A DNA stretch of 64,000 nucleotides from Exiguobacterium antarcticum DSM 14480 (GCF_000685865.1 NZ_JMKS01000004.1:50946-114945), one strand, 5' to 3'; counted from the first letter of the stretch, positions 18,489 through 26,915 are shown. A program made the numbers and translations. Notes: generated by a model not told the origin, from the letters alone.

Positions 18489-19109
18489 ATGTTATTTCAT
18501 TACCATCTGTGGACGCCGTTCGTCGAAGAGACGGAACAGTTTTATCAAAAGCTTGGTTTTCGCGTGACGCAACGAATTGGAAAACAGGACGGAACGTTCA
18601 CGTCGTTTGACCCGCCACTTGACTGGGACGATTTCCGTCATGAAAAGATTCTGTTTCGGATCATTGAGATGAAACGGGGAGCAATCAACATTACGTTTGG
18701 GTACGGAAAAAAAGTCGCCTTCGACCACATCGGCTTTTGGATGACAAAAGCCGAGCGGCTGGCGACACTTCAACGGGCGGAAACGTTGGGGTGGATGGTC
18801 CAGGCGAACGAACGTCGGACGTTTATTCAGACGCCTTACGGCTTTCGGATCGAATTGCAGACGCATCTGGATGCGATCGAATCACGATCGGGGGATCAAC
18901 TTCTGCAACTCGAGATTGCGACACCCAAATCAGGTCTTGCAGCGATGTTACACCAGTTACTCGAGCGACCGGTTCCGGAAATCACGACGTCAGCAGCGGA
19001 GCGCGCACGTTTGACGCAGGTGACATTTTCCGGTAATCATGCAGATGCAGCACACCAGCAAGATCCAAATGGCGTTGAAGTCGTGACAGTGAGTGGCGTA
19101 CAACGTTAA
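18489..19109 (+). CDS. VOC-superfamily (glyoxalase-like) protein
   Basis: A 206-residue protein. The first half is a vicinal-oxygen-chelate fold: it opens FHYHLWTPFVEETEQFYQKLGF, and the paired AFDHIGFWM and GFRIELQTH strands hold the likely metal ligands (H and E). The second half is a degenerate repeat. Enzymes of the fold include dioxygenases and resistance proteins; the role here is unknown. Its stop overlaps, tail to tail, the stop of the dehydrogenase remnant on the other strand by four bases. Confidence 0.7.
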   Translation: MLFHYHLWTPFVEETEQFYQKLGFRVTQRIGKQDGTFTSFDPPLDWDDFRHEKILFRIIEMKRGAINITFGYGKKVAFDHIGFWMTKAERLATLQRAETLGWMVQANERRTFIQTPYGFRIELQTHLDAIESRSGDQLLQLEIATPKSGLAAMLHQLLERPVPEITTSAAERARLTQVTFSGNHADAAHQQDPNGVEVVTVSGVQR

Positions 19110-19503
19110 TCACCGGCTGGATAGGTGACAGAGACTTTTAATGGACGTTTCTGTGTCTGCAGTTGCTCGAAGCAGCGGACTAGGTCGTCCGAACTGACGG
19201 TTTGCTCAAATAGTTCTTCGAGCTCGGGAACGTATGGCGTCGTCTCTAAAAACCACTTGGGGTGGGTGGAATAATCCCAACCGTCACTCGAGCCGACAAG
19301 CCGTAGTTCCTTTTCGTAAAAGGCGGACGTCAACGACAACGTCTCATAGTTTCCATCTGACAAAATACAGAGTTGTCCATGTGGAACCAGTGTTTCCTGT
19401 AACAGGGCAAAAGCGTCCAGGCGACAGAACGAGCTGCCGTGACTTGTAATCTGAGTTGCTGCATCAAAAACCCTCTCTTCTGACAGAAGTAATGGACTTT
19501 CAT
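19106..19503 (-). pseudogene. Remnant of a zinc-type alcohol dehydrogenase
   Basis: The last 85 residues (KELRLVGSSDGWDYS and so on) look like the C-terminus of a zinc-binding medium-chain dehydrogenase. The same frame stays open upstream to about 19475 (VFDAATQITSHGS), giving about 118 residues. A possible original start, ATG 19503 (MKVHYFCQKR), is in another frame, so at least one large deletion and a frameshift have removed the catalytic and most of the NAD-binding parts. It lies 70 bases from the ISL3 insertion. Confidence 0.65.
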
Positions 19504-19609
19504 GTAGTATAAGTCACGCTCCCTTTCGATAATAAAAATATGACAATTTTGTAAGGTGAAAACTTTTCTGTAATCGTCTGGCTCATCACCATAACACGTG
19601 GTTGCTATT

Positions 19610-20764
19610 TTAACGACCAATCTCAAGGCGCAATCTCAAAAAGAATCGTTCGAGGTTTCGGTAGCCATAACCACGACGTTTAATGAGCTTAATCTTATTG
19701 TTCGTCCCTTCCATTTTCCCATTCGATAGTGTCGATACAATGGTGTGACGCATCGCTTCTTCACGGCCACGAATCGCTTTCGCGATTTTCGCAAGAGGTC
19801 CGCACGGATGGAACTGATAACGTTCCAGCCAGTCTTTCAGTCTTCGGCATGCCTGCCCGTCGCACGTTGCTTTCAACACATATCGGATATGTTGGAGTCC
19901 TTGATAAAGATCCCGGGTAAACGAGTCTTCTAGAATACAAGAATGGGCGGCCTCTCGGTCTTCAAGAGCCAATGCTTCCGGACGACAAGCGAGAGCACGA
20001 TCGATCACACGAACATGATGATGGCGTCTTGCCTCGTTCAAAAAACGACGCCGGCGGCGAAGAGCATCGGTAAAGAACTGGATGAGATGAAAACGGTCCA
20101 GCACATGCGCTGCATTCGGGAAGACACGAGTAGTTGCCTTCGCCATCGCAGGTGCAAAATCACTGACGACAGAACGAACATCTCCCAGTACACCTTGAAG
20201 CGCAGCCGTAATCGCCGATACGTCCCGGCCCGGGACGATAGACAGAAGACGTCCAGTCTTGGCATCAAGAACGATCGTCGCATAGTGGTGTCCTTTTCTC
20301 GTGGCGAACTCATCGACGAGGATGTGTGTCGCATGTCCCACTGGATCCACTGAAGCGTACTGATAAAACCATCGTTCCACAGTCGTATACGGAAGTTCAT
20401 ATTCATGCGCAACATCTGAAATTGTCCGGCCATGGCACCGTTCTGTGATGCCTTTTCGGAACACTTCGGTAGAAGTACGGACGAGTCCGAGACCGTAGTC
20501 ATATACGAACGTCAAATCACAAGAGAGGCATCTTTGACGTGGGACATCCAGTTCGATCCACAAGGCACCGACTCCCCACGCATGACCGTGTCGAAAACGA
20601 CGACGTTTTTTCGAATGCAGGATGGTCTTTTTTTCGCATAGCGGACAAGGGATTTCATGTGTATCAGGAATGACAGGAAATACGTGCGGTTCTTCATCGG
20701 ACGACATCTGGATTTGAAAAAGGGCTGGAAGCGGAAGAATTAATTTGATAAACTGTTGAGACAA
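19610..20764 (-). CDS. ISL3-family transposase
   Basis: A 384-residue DDE transposase. It has an N-terminal zinc-finger-like part (CPLCEKK, then RQRCLSCDLTF), the catalytic segments ILVDEFATRKGH and VVSDFAPAMAKA, the DRFHLIQFF helix and a C-terminal block NKIKLIKRRGYGYRN typical of ISL3/IS1167 enzymes. The start is probably TTG 20764, whose GGAG ribosome binding site lies in one arm of a hairpin described separately. An open frame of 12 more codons upstream has no such site. Confidence 0.9.
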   Translation of the reverse strand: MSQQFIKLILPLPALFQIQMSSDEEPHVFPVIPDTHEIPCPLCEKKTILHSKKRRRFRHGHAWGVGALWIELDVPRQRCLSCDLTFVYDYGLGLVRTSTEVFRKGITERCHGRTISDVAHEYELPYTTVERWFYQYASVDPVGHATHILVDEFATRKGHHYATIVLDAKTGRLLSIVPGRDVSAITAALQGVLGDVRSVVSDFAPAMAKATTRVFPNAAHVLDRFHLIQFFTDALRRRRRFLNEARRHHHVRVIDRALACRPEALALEDREAAHSCILEDSFTRDLYQGLQHIRYVLKATCDGQACRRLKDWLERYQFHPCGPLAKIAKAIRGREEAMRHTIVSTLSNGKMEGTNNKIKLIKRRGYGYRNLERFFLRLRLEIGR

Positions 20765-20765
20765 G

Positions 20766-20828
20766 GCGAAAACTCCAATCGTGGTTTGTCTAGACAACAA
20801 TTACGATACCGGGGTTTTCGCTTTTTTT
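20766..20828 (+). terminator. Hairpin at the head of the transposase gene
   Basis: GCGAAAACTCC (20766-20776) pairs with GGGGTTTTCGC (20811-20821), and an inner palindrome TTGTCTAGACAA lies in the loop. On the plus strand seven T follow, so it can stop transcription entering from outside. On the minus strand the same arm holds the transposase ribosome binding site (GGAG), so read-through transcripts would hide it. Confidence 0.6.
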
Positions 20829-20908
20829 CTATGTTCGATTTAAAATCCGATGGATTTTATGTGTCAACCACACCTTATGGTGATGAGCCAATCGTCTGCT
20901 TTTTTTAC

Positions 20909-20923
20909 AGGATATGCTATCCT
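20909..20923. promoter_or_regulatory. Palindromic promoter element, copy 1
   Basis: AGGATATGCTATCCT, a 15-bp inverted repeat that also contains an extended -10 (TGCTATCCT). It lies 26 bases before the gene at 20950. A nearly identical element stands at 29567-29581 before an unrelated gene. Confidence 0.45.
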
Positions 20924-20949
20924 AAAAAAAGACTTAACAAGAAGAGGAC

Positions 20950-21585
20950 GTGGCAGACATCGAACGCATCGAAATGTCGATTCATCGCGGATTAGTGGAA
21001 TTAAAAAATTTAGACAAACGGATTCAAAAAGCACAGACCAAACCGTTCATCGGTGTCCATACGGGAAGCCAAGCGCCGGCAGGTTATCCATCGGTCTTGA
21101 CGTTTGCCGAAGAAGCCAAAGCCAATCTCCAATCGATCCGGGACTTGATGGAACGACGGAACCGGATCAAGTCGGCCATCACGGCGTCGAACGCTGTAAC
21201 GGTTGTCCGGATTGCCGGGCGCGAGATGACCGTCGCCGAAGCCATCGACCGACGGGATACCGGTCTGGTCTATGACCGTCAATTGTTGCAGACATTACAG
21301 ACGCAACTCGGGCAGGTCGAGCAGACGATCGAAGAAGAACGTCAAGATATCGCGCGTCGGGCTGACAGCCATATCGAGGCGACGTATGGTTCACGCGAGA
21401 AGGGCAATGCCGAGGAAATCGAAAAGTCACGGCGTTTGTTCCTTGAACGCTTGGAACCAAACTTGATTGATCCGTCGCAGTTACGTCAAGTGATCGCTGA
21501 GCTCGACGAGACGATTGACACGTTTGAGGCGGAAGTCGATTTCACGCTGTCGGAAAGTAATACGGTCACGAAAATCTTCGCCTGA
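20950..21585 (+). CDS. Uncharacterised 211-residue coiled-coil protein
   Basis: A mainly helical protein beginning MADIERIEMSIHRGLVELK. The central stretch RRNRIKSAITASNAV, then VRIAGREMTVAEAI, resembles segments I recall from some phage-borne proteins, so an old phage origin is possible. Start GTG 20950 follows AAGAGG. The ISL3 element ends 60 bases upstream, outside the palindromic -10 element, so the insertion may have spared its core promoter but removed upstream sites. No function can be assigned. Confidence 0.6.
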   Translation: MADIERIEMSIHRGLVELKNLDKRIQKAQTKPFIGVHTGSQAPAGYPSVLTFAEEAKANLQSIRDLMERRNRIKSAITASNAVTVVRIAGREMTVAEAIDRRDTGLVYDRQLLQTLQTQLGQVEQTIEEERQDIARRADSHIEATYGSREKGNAEEIEKSRRLFLERLEPNLIDPSQLRQVIAELDETIDTFEAEVDFTLSESNTVTKIFA

Positions 21586-21901
21586 TGAAAATTCCCTGTT
21601 TGTCCGATGAACCTGCGACCAAACACGCTTGTTTTGTGCGATAACAAAACGTCGGTGCGATGCACCTCACAACGGTTCTGAAAGGAACCTGAAGTGAAAG
21701 TTCAACGCTGACAGTTCAACGGATAACGAACAATGGTCAACGATCAGATGATCAAAGCTGACGCTTCAACGAGGAAAGACGGATGAAATCCACGGTCCAA
21801 CGGAACGAGAGAGGATTTGTTTGTTGCCTCTGGGAGCACCGCGTGGCTGGGCAGACAGGGATATACATAAGGAACCGAACTAACCGGAGAGGATGAGACG
21901 G
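21586..21901. other. 316-base gap with short TTCAACG repeats
   Basis: No convincing ORF on either strand. TTCAACG occurs at three places between about 21700 and 21770, with GTCAACG and GTCCAACGG variants nearby, and a hairpin (GTTTTGT with ATAACAAAAC) lies near 21632-21653. The spacing is irregular, so it is not a CRISPR. The stretch from 21770 to 21860 is rich in short self-complementary pieces and could be an RNA gene or a long leader for the next gene. I recognise no known RNA family. Confidence 0.4.
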
Positions 21902-22099
21902 ATGCTGAATATATATTTGACTTTGATGGCAATACCCAACCTTGCCCTCGCAGCACTCATCATGGGCGTCGTCTTGACCTTCAAATACGGGCGCCTGTTC
22001 GTTCGTCAAGACATCCCGGCATCAAGTAAACAAATCGCAGCTATGTTGTATGGTATGTGTCTGTTCGGTTTGAGCGGCATCGTCCTGTTGTTTTCATGA
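21902..22099 (+). CDS. Small two-helix membrane protein
   Basis: A 65-residue protein with two hydrophobic helices separated by a short basic, hydrophilic turn (FKYGRLFVRQD). ATG 21902 is nine bases from GAGAGG; the ATG three codons earlier touches the ribosome binding site. It is followed by a strong terminator. Family unknown. Confidence 0.6.
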   Translation: MLNIYLTLMAIPNLALAALIMGVVLTFKYGRLFVRQDIPASSKQIAAMLYGMCLFGLSGIVLLFS

Positions 22100-22104
22100 T
22101 GACG

Positions 22105-22149
22105 AGACCTTTTTTGAACGGAGCGATCCGTATCAAAAAAGGTCTTTTT
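22105..22149 (+). terminator. Terminator
   Basis: AGACCTTTTTTG (22105-22116) pairs perfectly with CAAAAAAGGTCT (22134-22145), then a T-run. It should work in both directions. Confidence 0.9.
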
Positions 22150-22214
22150 GTTTCAAAGGCGAACGGGTATAGAACGACAAGCCGGATGATTTTTAAAACA
22201 AGGAGGAAATGAAG

Positions 22215-22610
22215 ATGGATGAATTATTAAAACGCCGGATTGGGGCGGGGATCGTTGATTTACTCGTACAAGGGATGATTTCCGGAGTGCTCGAGCAGAC
22301 AGTACTGAAACGTGTCAAAAACAAGGCAGTTCATTCACTGATTACGGAACCGACCGTCAATTTCCTGATCGAGACGACACAACTCGCGACAGGAAGCCGT
22401 CAAACCATCGGGCAACGGCTGTTTCAGATTCAAGTCGTCAGCAAGAACGGACAACCGCTCGCTGTCAAACAGATTGCGAAACGGATTGCTTATCGGGAAA
22501 CGATTGCCCCGATTAAAACATGGAAAAACCGTAAAATCTATCTGCAGGACGGATCGGTGTTACCGGAGGATGAATTTGCCGGTACGCATGTTGTGCGGAA
22601 GAGAAAATGA
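22215..22610 (+). CDS. RDD-like protein
   Basis: A 131-residue protein. It starts KRRIGAGIVDLLVQG, with the Arg and Asp of an RDD domain on a hydrophobic helix, and continues RQTIGQRLFQIQVV with the typical Gly-Gln-Arg-Leu after the first helical pair. The second membrane helix is weaker than in most RDD proteins. ATG 22215 gives the best spacing to AGGAGG (22201-22206). The role is unknown; some RDD proteins take part in ion or solute transport. Confidence 0.55.
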   Translation: MDELLKRRIGAGIVDLLVQGMISGVLEQTVLKRVKNKAVHSLITEPTVNFLIETTQLATGSRQTIGQRLFQIQVVSKNGQPLAVKQIAKRIAYRETIAPIKTWKNRKIYLQDGSVLPEDEFAGTHVVRKRK

Positions 22611-22687
22611 GGTTTTCTCCTCGCCTTTACACGTCAGGCAGAAGCAGTACCGGTTTTTCTTAATCGGAAAAAGAAGAGGGGGCGGAT

Positions 22688-23191
22688 GTGATCAAGACAC
22701 TTAGTATTCAGCCGATTAACGCCAGCAATCGACAAGCGGTTCTGGCATTGGAAGTTGCTCCGACTCAACGTGATTTTATCGAGACTAATCAACAGTCCCT
22801 ACAAGAAGCCAGGCAAGATCTCGTACACGAGTGGTCATGTCTGGCCTTATGTGAAGCGGATCGTCCAATCGGATTTCTGATGATTGGAGCGGCGAACGAG
22901 CAGGAACGGTATATTTGGTTAGATCGTTTTATGGTGGATTGGCGCTTTCAAGAAAAAGGATACGGCAAGCTTTTCCTGAAACAAGCAATTCAGTACATTA
23001 CCAAAATGTATGATGTGGATGAGATTGTTCTCAGTGTTCATCCAAAGAACAGGTCCGCGTGTTTGTTTTATGAAAAAAATGGCTTTCAGAACACACAAAA
23101 AATCGATGAAGCCAACGGGGAAATCATCTTTGTCTATCCGTTGCCGGGAGCGAACTACCCGTGCTTCCTGGATCAAAAGACGTTCTCATGA
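22688..23191 (+). CDS. GNAT acetyltransferase (spermidine acetyltransferase-like)
   Basis: A 167-residue GNAT enzyme similar in layout to Bacillus BltD/SpeG-like polyamine acetyltransferases. The acetyl-CoA signature is RFQEKGYGKLFLKQAI near residue 90, followed by LSVHPKNRSACLFYEKNGF. Start GTG 22688 follows a G-rich ribosome binding site. The substrate is inferred from general resemblance only. It ends before a hairpin that overlaps the 3' end of the opposing LysR gene. Confidence 0.8.
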   Translation: MIKTLSIQPINASNRQAVLALEVAPTQRDFIETNQQSLQEARQDLVHEWSCLALCEADRPIGFLMIGAANEQERYIWLDRFMVDWRFQEKGYGKLFLKQAIQYITKMYDVDEIVLSVHPKNRSACLFYEKNGFQNTQKIDEANGEIIFVYPLPGANYPCFLDQKTFS

Positions 23192-23266
23192 ATCCGTCAA
23201 CAGACGGAACGAGAACCCGTAAACTAAATAAATATACTCCTGCAACTTGCTAACTGGTGAACGCTG

Positions 23267-23314
23267 AAAGGTGGACCGATTGATGGGACTACTCATGAAT
23301 CGGTCCACTTTTTT
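23267..23314 (+). terminator. Terminator between convergent GNAT and LysR genes
   Basis: AAAGGTGGACCGATT (23267-23281) pairs with AATCGGTCCACTTT (23298-23311), then T residues. The right arm includes the LysR stop codon. Confidence 0.85.
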
Positions 23315-24186
23315 ATTGGGGGTTGATCGTTTATCCACTCCAATAATTTTTTCGCCGGACGTGACAGGACGGCTTCCTTTTTCCAAATCAAAAACGTGTT
23401 TGAGGTGACGTTCGGCAGGAGTGGCACAAAAATCAGTTTACTGCCTGTTGTATTGATGATGTGATCCAGGCATAAAGCGTGACCAAGTCCTTCTTTGACC
23501 AAAAGTGACGCATTAAACAGTAAGTTATAAGTTCCGACGATGCGGCTTGCATTGAAATCGAGTCCCGTTTTTTCAGCAAACTGCTTCTGGTCTTTGGTTT
23601 GTTCCGAGATGATCAACGGTGCATTCCGTAAATCCGATGCATCGACCGTCGTTTGTTGGCCCAGCGGATGGTCTCTTCGTGTCAAGATACCCCATCGGTC
23701 GGCTGTTGCAAGCTGCAAATGATGATATTCCTTGACGTCAAACGGTTCAATTACGAGACCGAAATCGAGAATGCCTTTGTCGAGTTTATCGAGGATATCT
23801 TGACCGTTGCCGCTGTGGATCCGGATGGTAACCTCAGGGTGCTGCTGATGCATCTCATGAAATGCCCGGATAACGCTCAACATGCTGGTCGTCTCGCCGC
23901 CGCCGATGTAGAGATCACCGTGCAACGTTTCTTCCGTCGTCAGATTGGTGACGATTTTATCCGCCAGAGTAACCATTTCGCGCGCCCGTTCGGCTAAATA
24001 ATAACCGCTCTCCGTCAAAACGATGCCGCTGGGTGTCCGGTCAAATAAAACACCGTTTAGCTCGTCTTCCAACCGTTGCAGTTGGCGGGACAATGCCGGT
24101 TGAGAGATCCGGAGAATGCGTGCAGCCCGGGTAATGTTTTTTTCTTCGACGACCGCTAAAAAATACCGTAACTGTTGTAGTTCCAT
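23293..24186 (-). CDS. LysR-family transcriptional regulator
   Basis: A 297-residue LysR protein. The winged-helix domain is MELQQLRYFLAVVEEKN, then SQPALSRQLQRLEDEL. The effector domain has the usual two halves and ends WINDQPPIKKW. ATG 24186 is right after AGGAGG; the open frame upstream of it is rejected. It is divergent from the SDR gene at 24300, with 113 bases between, so it probably controls that gene and the two behind it, together with itself. Confidence 0.92.
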   Translation of the reverse strand: MELQQLRYFLAVVEEKNITRAARILRISQPALSRQLQRLEDELNGVLFDRTPSGIVLTESGYYLAERAREMVTLADKIVTNLTTEETLHGDLYIGGGETTSMLSVIRAFHEMHQQHPEVTIRIHSGNGQDILDKLDKGILDFGLVIEPFDVKEYHHLQLATADRWGILTRRDHPLGQQTTVDASDLRNAPLIISEQTKDQKQFAEKTGLDFNASRIVGTYNLLFNASLLVKEGLGHALCLDHIINTTGSKLIFVPLLPNVTSNTFLIWKKEAVLSRPAKKLLEWINDQPPIKKWTDS

Positions 24187-24299
24187 GAGAATCCTCCTAT
24201 GCGTTTTAGTTATGTCTGGTGATGTAATATTAGCATTAGACATGGCTTATGGATACTTGTAGTGTTGTACACAAGCAAGACATACAAGGAGGAACATCA
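24187..24299. promoter_or_regulatory. Divergent LysR-SDR control region
   Basis: Contains two inverted repeats that could bind the LysR protein: ATGTCT (24212-24217) with AGACAT (24238-24243), and CTTGT-N10-ACAAG at 24256-24275. The ribosome binding site of the SDR gene (AAGGAGG) closes the region. Which repeat is used is not known. Confidence 0.4.
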
Positions 24300-25037
24300 A
24301 TGAGTACACCACTAAATAAAGTCATCGTCATTATGGGGGCATCAAGCGGGATTGGCGAAGCGACAGCCCGTTTATTAGCAGCACGAGGAGCGACACTGAT
24401 GTTGGCAGCCCGTCGTCTCGACCGATTACAGGACATTCGGGACGCGTATCCGCAAGCGGATATTCGGATTAAGCAGGCTGACGTCACGCAGTTTGATCAG
24501 GTCGAAGCTGTGATTCAGGAAGCGAATTCGGCATTTGGACGGATTGATGTTCTCTTTAACAATGCCGGCATCATGCCGACCGCACCGCTTGCCGCTGGTC
24601 ATCGGGAGGACTGGAAACAGATGCTTGATATCAATGTCATGGGGGTATTAAACGGGATCGCCGCGGCGTTACCGATTATGGAACACCAACAAGCCGGTCA
24701 TATCATTGCAACTGACTCAGTCGCCGGTCATGTCGTCTATCCGGAATCGGCCGTCTATTGTGGAACGAAGTTCGCCGTCCGGGCCATTATGGAAGGTCTG
24801 CGGCAAGAACAACGGGAAAACCAGATTAAATCAACCATCATTTCACCAGGCGCCGTGCAGACGGAACTCTACACGACGATCAAGGATCAAACTGTCGGCG
24901 AATCCCTTCGTCAAGCGCAACAGGAATGGGGACTGACGAGCGAAGATGTGGCACAAGCCGTTTTGTATGCAATCGACACACCGGACCGGGTTTCGATCAG
25001 CAACTTAATCATTCGTCCGACGCAACAACACGTGTGA
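24300..25037 (+). CDS. Short-chain dehydrogenase/reductase
   Basis: A 245-residue classical SDR. Cofactor loop GASSGIGEATARLL near residue 14, NNAG near residue 88, catalytic Ser in ATDSVAGH and the YCGTK motif (YxxxK) near residue 158. The RR after strand 2 (LAARRLDR) favours NADP. Substrate unknown; the family includes many oxidoreductases of small alcohols and quinones. It heads a three-gene run (SDR, acetyltransferase, lipoprotein) divergent from a LysR gene. Confidence 0.9.
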   Translation: MSTPLNKVIVIMGASSGIGEATARLLAARGATLMLAARRLDRLQDIRDAYPQADIRIKQADVTQFDQVEAVIQEANSAFGRIDVLFNNAGIMPTAPLAAGHREDWKQMLDINVMGVLNGIAAALPIMEHQQAGHIIATDSVAGHVVYPESAVYCGTKFAVRAIMEGLRQEQRENQIKSTIISPGAVQTELYTTIKDQTVGESLRQAQQEWGLTSEDVAQAVLYAIDTPDRVSISNLIIRPTQQHV

Positions 25038-25042
25038 CGCCG

Positions 25043-25618
25043 ATGGAATCATCATCACTTCTTCAACAGATTCAAAATCGACTGATTGAGGCAGACGATC
25101 CCCTGTTCGAGCAGATTCATGCCGTCCAACGCGACGGAGAACGATTGCTCTACCGATTAAATCAGCAACTGTTGTCACCAACGGCGTTTCGTGACACGTT
25201 AGCCGAGTTGATCGGTCAGCCGGTCGACGAAAGTGTTGTCGTCTTACCCCCGTTTTATACGGACTTCGGGCAACACATTTCGCTCGGAAAAGACATCTTC
25301 ATCAACCGTGGGGTGATGTTGACGGATCTCGGTTCAATTCAAATTGATGATCATGTGTTGATTGGTCCGTTTGCCAAGTTGCTGACCGTCAACCATCCGG
25401 TCAGTCCGGCAAAGCGGCGTGGTTTGCTCGTTGCCCCGATTCGCCTGAAACAAAATGCCTGGATTGGAGCGGGGGCAACGATTCTACCGGGGGTGACGAT
25501 CGGCGAACACGCGATTGTCGCAGCAAATGCGACCGTGACGAAAGATGTCCCGGACAAGGCGATCGTCGCCGGTACCCCGGCTCGAATCATCCGTTACGTT
25601 GATGAGACGGAGGGATGA
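25043..25618 (+). CDS. Maltose/galactoside O-acetyltransferase-like hexapeptide protein
   Basis: A 191-residue left-handed beta-helix acetyltransferase. It has the N-terminal Mac-type helical part, an HHPV-like NHPVSP catalytic-histidine loop near residue 118, and hexapeptide turns ending WIGAGATILPGVTIGEHA and IVAGTPARIIR. It would acetylate a sugar or similar hydroxyl with acetyl-CoA. GTG 25034 is a possible alternative start that overlaps the SDR stop; neither start has a clear ribosome binding site, which suggests coupling to the SDR. Confidence 0.85.
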   Translation: MESSSLLQQIQNRLIEADDPLFEQIHAVQRDGERLLYRLNQQLLSPTAFRDTLAELIGQPVDESVVVLPPFYTDFGQHISLGKDIFINRGVMLTDLGSIQIDDHVLIGPFAKLLTVNHPVSPAKRRGLLVAPIRLKQNAWIGAGATILPGVTIGEHAIVAANATVTKDVPDKAIVAGTPARIIRYVDETEG

Positions 25619-25619
25619 G

Positions 25620-26075
25620 ATGAACCGTCGCATGACTGTCATAATTATGATCCTCTTACTTGTACTGTCGGGATGCGGTACGTCGGCGCCTGTGTCGACC
25701 GAATCAGACAAAACGGTCAAGGAGAGGGAAACCATGAACATCGAAATCAATGGTCAGATCGCTTCAGTACAACTGGAAGACAACGCGACTACTGCAGCCT
25801 TGATGGCGGACGCTCCGTTTACGATTAAAATGGATGACTTGCATCGGAATGAAAAGTACCATTATTTCGACAAGGTGTTCCCGACGGATGCCCAATCGGT
25901 TCAGACGATTGAAGCCGGAGATGTGCTGCTGTATCAAAACAATTGTTTAGTGATTTTTTATGAAGCGGTCGAACCGGCGGCTGAATATACACGAATCGGA
26001 AAAATCACCGATTTTGAGGACATCCAATCCCTGTTTGCCCCCGAAAGTGTCCAGATTCGTTTTCCGAATGAATGA
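25620..26075 (+). CDS. Lipoprotein with cyclophilin-like fold
   Basis: A 151-residue exported lipoprotein. The signal peptide MNRRMTVIIMILLLVLSGCG ends in a good lipobox (LSGC, cysteine near residue 19), so it should be anchored to the outer face of the membrane. After a short polar linker the mature part (MNIEINGQIASVQLEDN onward) looks like the small cyclophilin-like beta-barrel found in many uncharacterised bacterial proteins. It overlaps closely with the gene before it and closes the LysR-linked operon. Confidence 0.75.
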   Translation: MNRRMTVIIMILLLVLSGCGTSAPVSTESDKTVKERETMNIEINGQIASVQLEDNATTAALMADAPFTIKMDDLHRNEKYHYFDKVFPTDAQSVQTIEAGDVLLYQNNCLVIFYEAVEPAAEYTRIGKITDFEDIQSLFAPESVQIRFPNE

Positions 26076-26082
26076 GCGACGT

Positions 26083-26126
26083 AAAAAAGACTTACAGCTG
26101 GTCACTGACCGGTTGTAAGTCTTTTT
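26083..26126. terminator. Bidirectional terminator
   Basis: AAAAAAGACTTACA and TGTAAGTCTTTTT form the outer stem, with a smaller inner pairing. A and T runs on both sides suit both convergent genes. Confidence 0.9.
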
Positions 26127-26144
26127 AAATTGATGTTTTTGTGG

Positions 26145-26633
26145 TCATTTCAGGGACAGAGGTGAAAAGGAACTATCCAAGTTCCATAACCGGTCTCCAA
26201 GTTGTTTAAGCAACTCGTTGGCCCGGCGCTCGATCGTCTCGGGAAGTGTCGCCTGGCTGAAGTAGCTCAGATTCAGACTTTCTCCGTCCAGCATCCTAAG
26301 CGTCCCCGTGACGTCTTTTGCATGATAAAGATGAATGACGCTGTATGTTTCATCCCCGTTCGGATACTGGAAGTAAAAGCGGGGACCGGAAAAGACACCG
26401 ATCAGTTCCAGTTGAGTCGTCTGTAGACCAGTCTCCTCCTGCAGTTCGCGGATGGCGACTTCTTCGAGTGTTTCGCCAAGCTCCATCGATCCGCCGGGCA
26501 GTCCCCAGTCGTGTGTATCGGACCGGTGTTGGAATAAGACTTCCCGTTGATCGTTCGTCACGAGGACCGTCGCACCGACGCTGATGATCGGACGACTGCC
26601 GATTGTCTTGCGTAATTCTGAGATATACCCCAT
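26145..26633 (-). CDS. Nudix hydrolase
   Basis: A 162-residue Nudix protein with the box GGSMELGETLEEVAIRELQE running into ETGL (near residues 52-75). It starts at ATG 26633 (MGYISELRKTIG), directly after GGAGG; the longer open frame upstream has no ribosome binding site. The MGYISELR opening is common in Bacillales Nudix hydrolases annotated as possible NTP or 8-oxo-purine hydrolases. Substrate not known. Confidence 0.9.
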   Translation of the reverse strand: MGYISELRKTIGSRPIISVGATVLVTNDQREVLFQHRSDTHDWGLPGGSMELGETLEEVAIRELQEETGLQTTQLELIGVFSGPRFYFQYPNGDETYSVIHLYHAKDVTGTLRMLDGESLNLSYFSQATLPETIERRANELLKQLGDRLWNLDSSFSPLSLK

Positions 26634-26727
26634 GTAGAGACCTCCTTCAAGATCTGTAAGATCGGCTTTGATGTAACCAGTGTTTGCACAGGACGGAACA
26701 GCAACCTTGTTCGTGATCACGTCTCAA

Positions 26728-26915
26728 TCATTCGGCTGGATTGAGGTGGATCGCATATGTTGACAGTACATCGGTAAATTGCTGAACACTCATGTCAGGC
26801 TGCAATCGCAGTGAAGGGCGGACAGATTCGTCGGAATCACTTCAATCAACAGAATCTGTTCGAACAAAAGTTCTTGCGCGGATAACCATTCGGAAACGCT
26901 CGGTCGCTCCTCCAT
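26728..26915 (-). pseudogene. Small frameshifted ORF coupled to the upstream SDR
   Basis: The SDR stop TAA overlaps an ATG (TAATG at 26913-26917), opening a 41-codon frame (MEERPSVSEWLSAQELLFEQ and on) that stops at 26790. A second frame, open from upstream, carries on with LRLQPDMSVQQFTDVL to a stop at 26728. Both halves look like real protein, so a one-base indel near 26815 probably broke a gene of about 65 codons. No family recognised. Confidence 0.4.

Larger units (their letters stand above)
19580..20889 (-). mobile_element. Complete ISL3-family insertion sequence (1310 bp)
   Basis: The element has 25-bp imperfect terminal inverted repeats: GGCTCATCACCATAA begins the left end (19580-19604) and TTATGGTGATGAGCC ends the right one (20865-20889). 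It is flanked by a perfect 8-bp target duplication, AATCGTCT at 19572-19579 and 20890-20897, the duplication length of the ISL3 family. It holds one intact transposase gene on the minus strand. The intact ends, target duplication and open frame point to a recent insertion. Without it, the upstream sequence joins to the promoter of the gene at 20950. Confidence 0.95.

Noticed and set aside
21586..21901. CRISPR array
   Set aside because: The repeated words are only seven bases long, unevenly spaced and without spacers of constant size; no cas genes are near.
21744..22009. Two leftward open frames of 70-85 codons in the host gap
   Set aside because: They overlap the small membrane protein gene, lack good ribosome binding sites and have no recognisable sequence.
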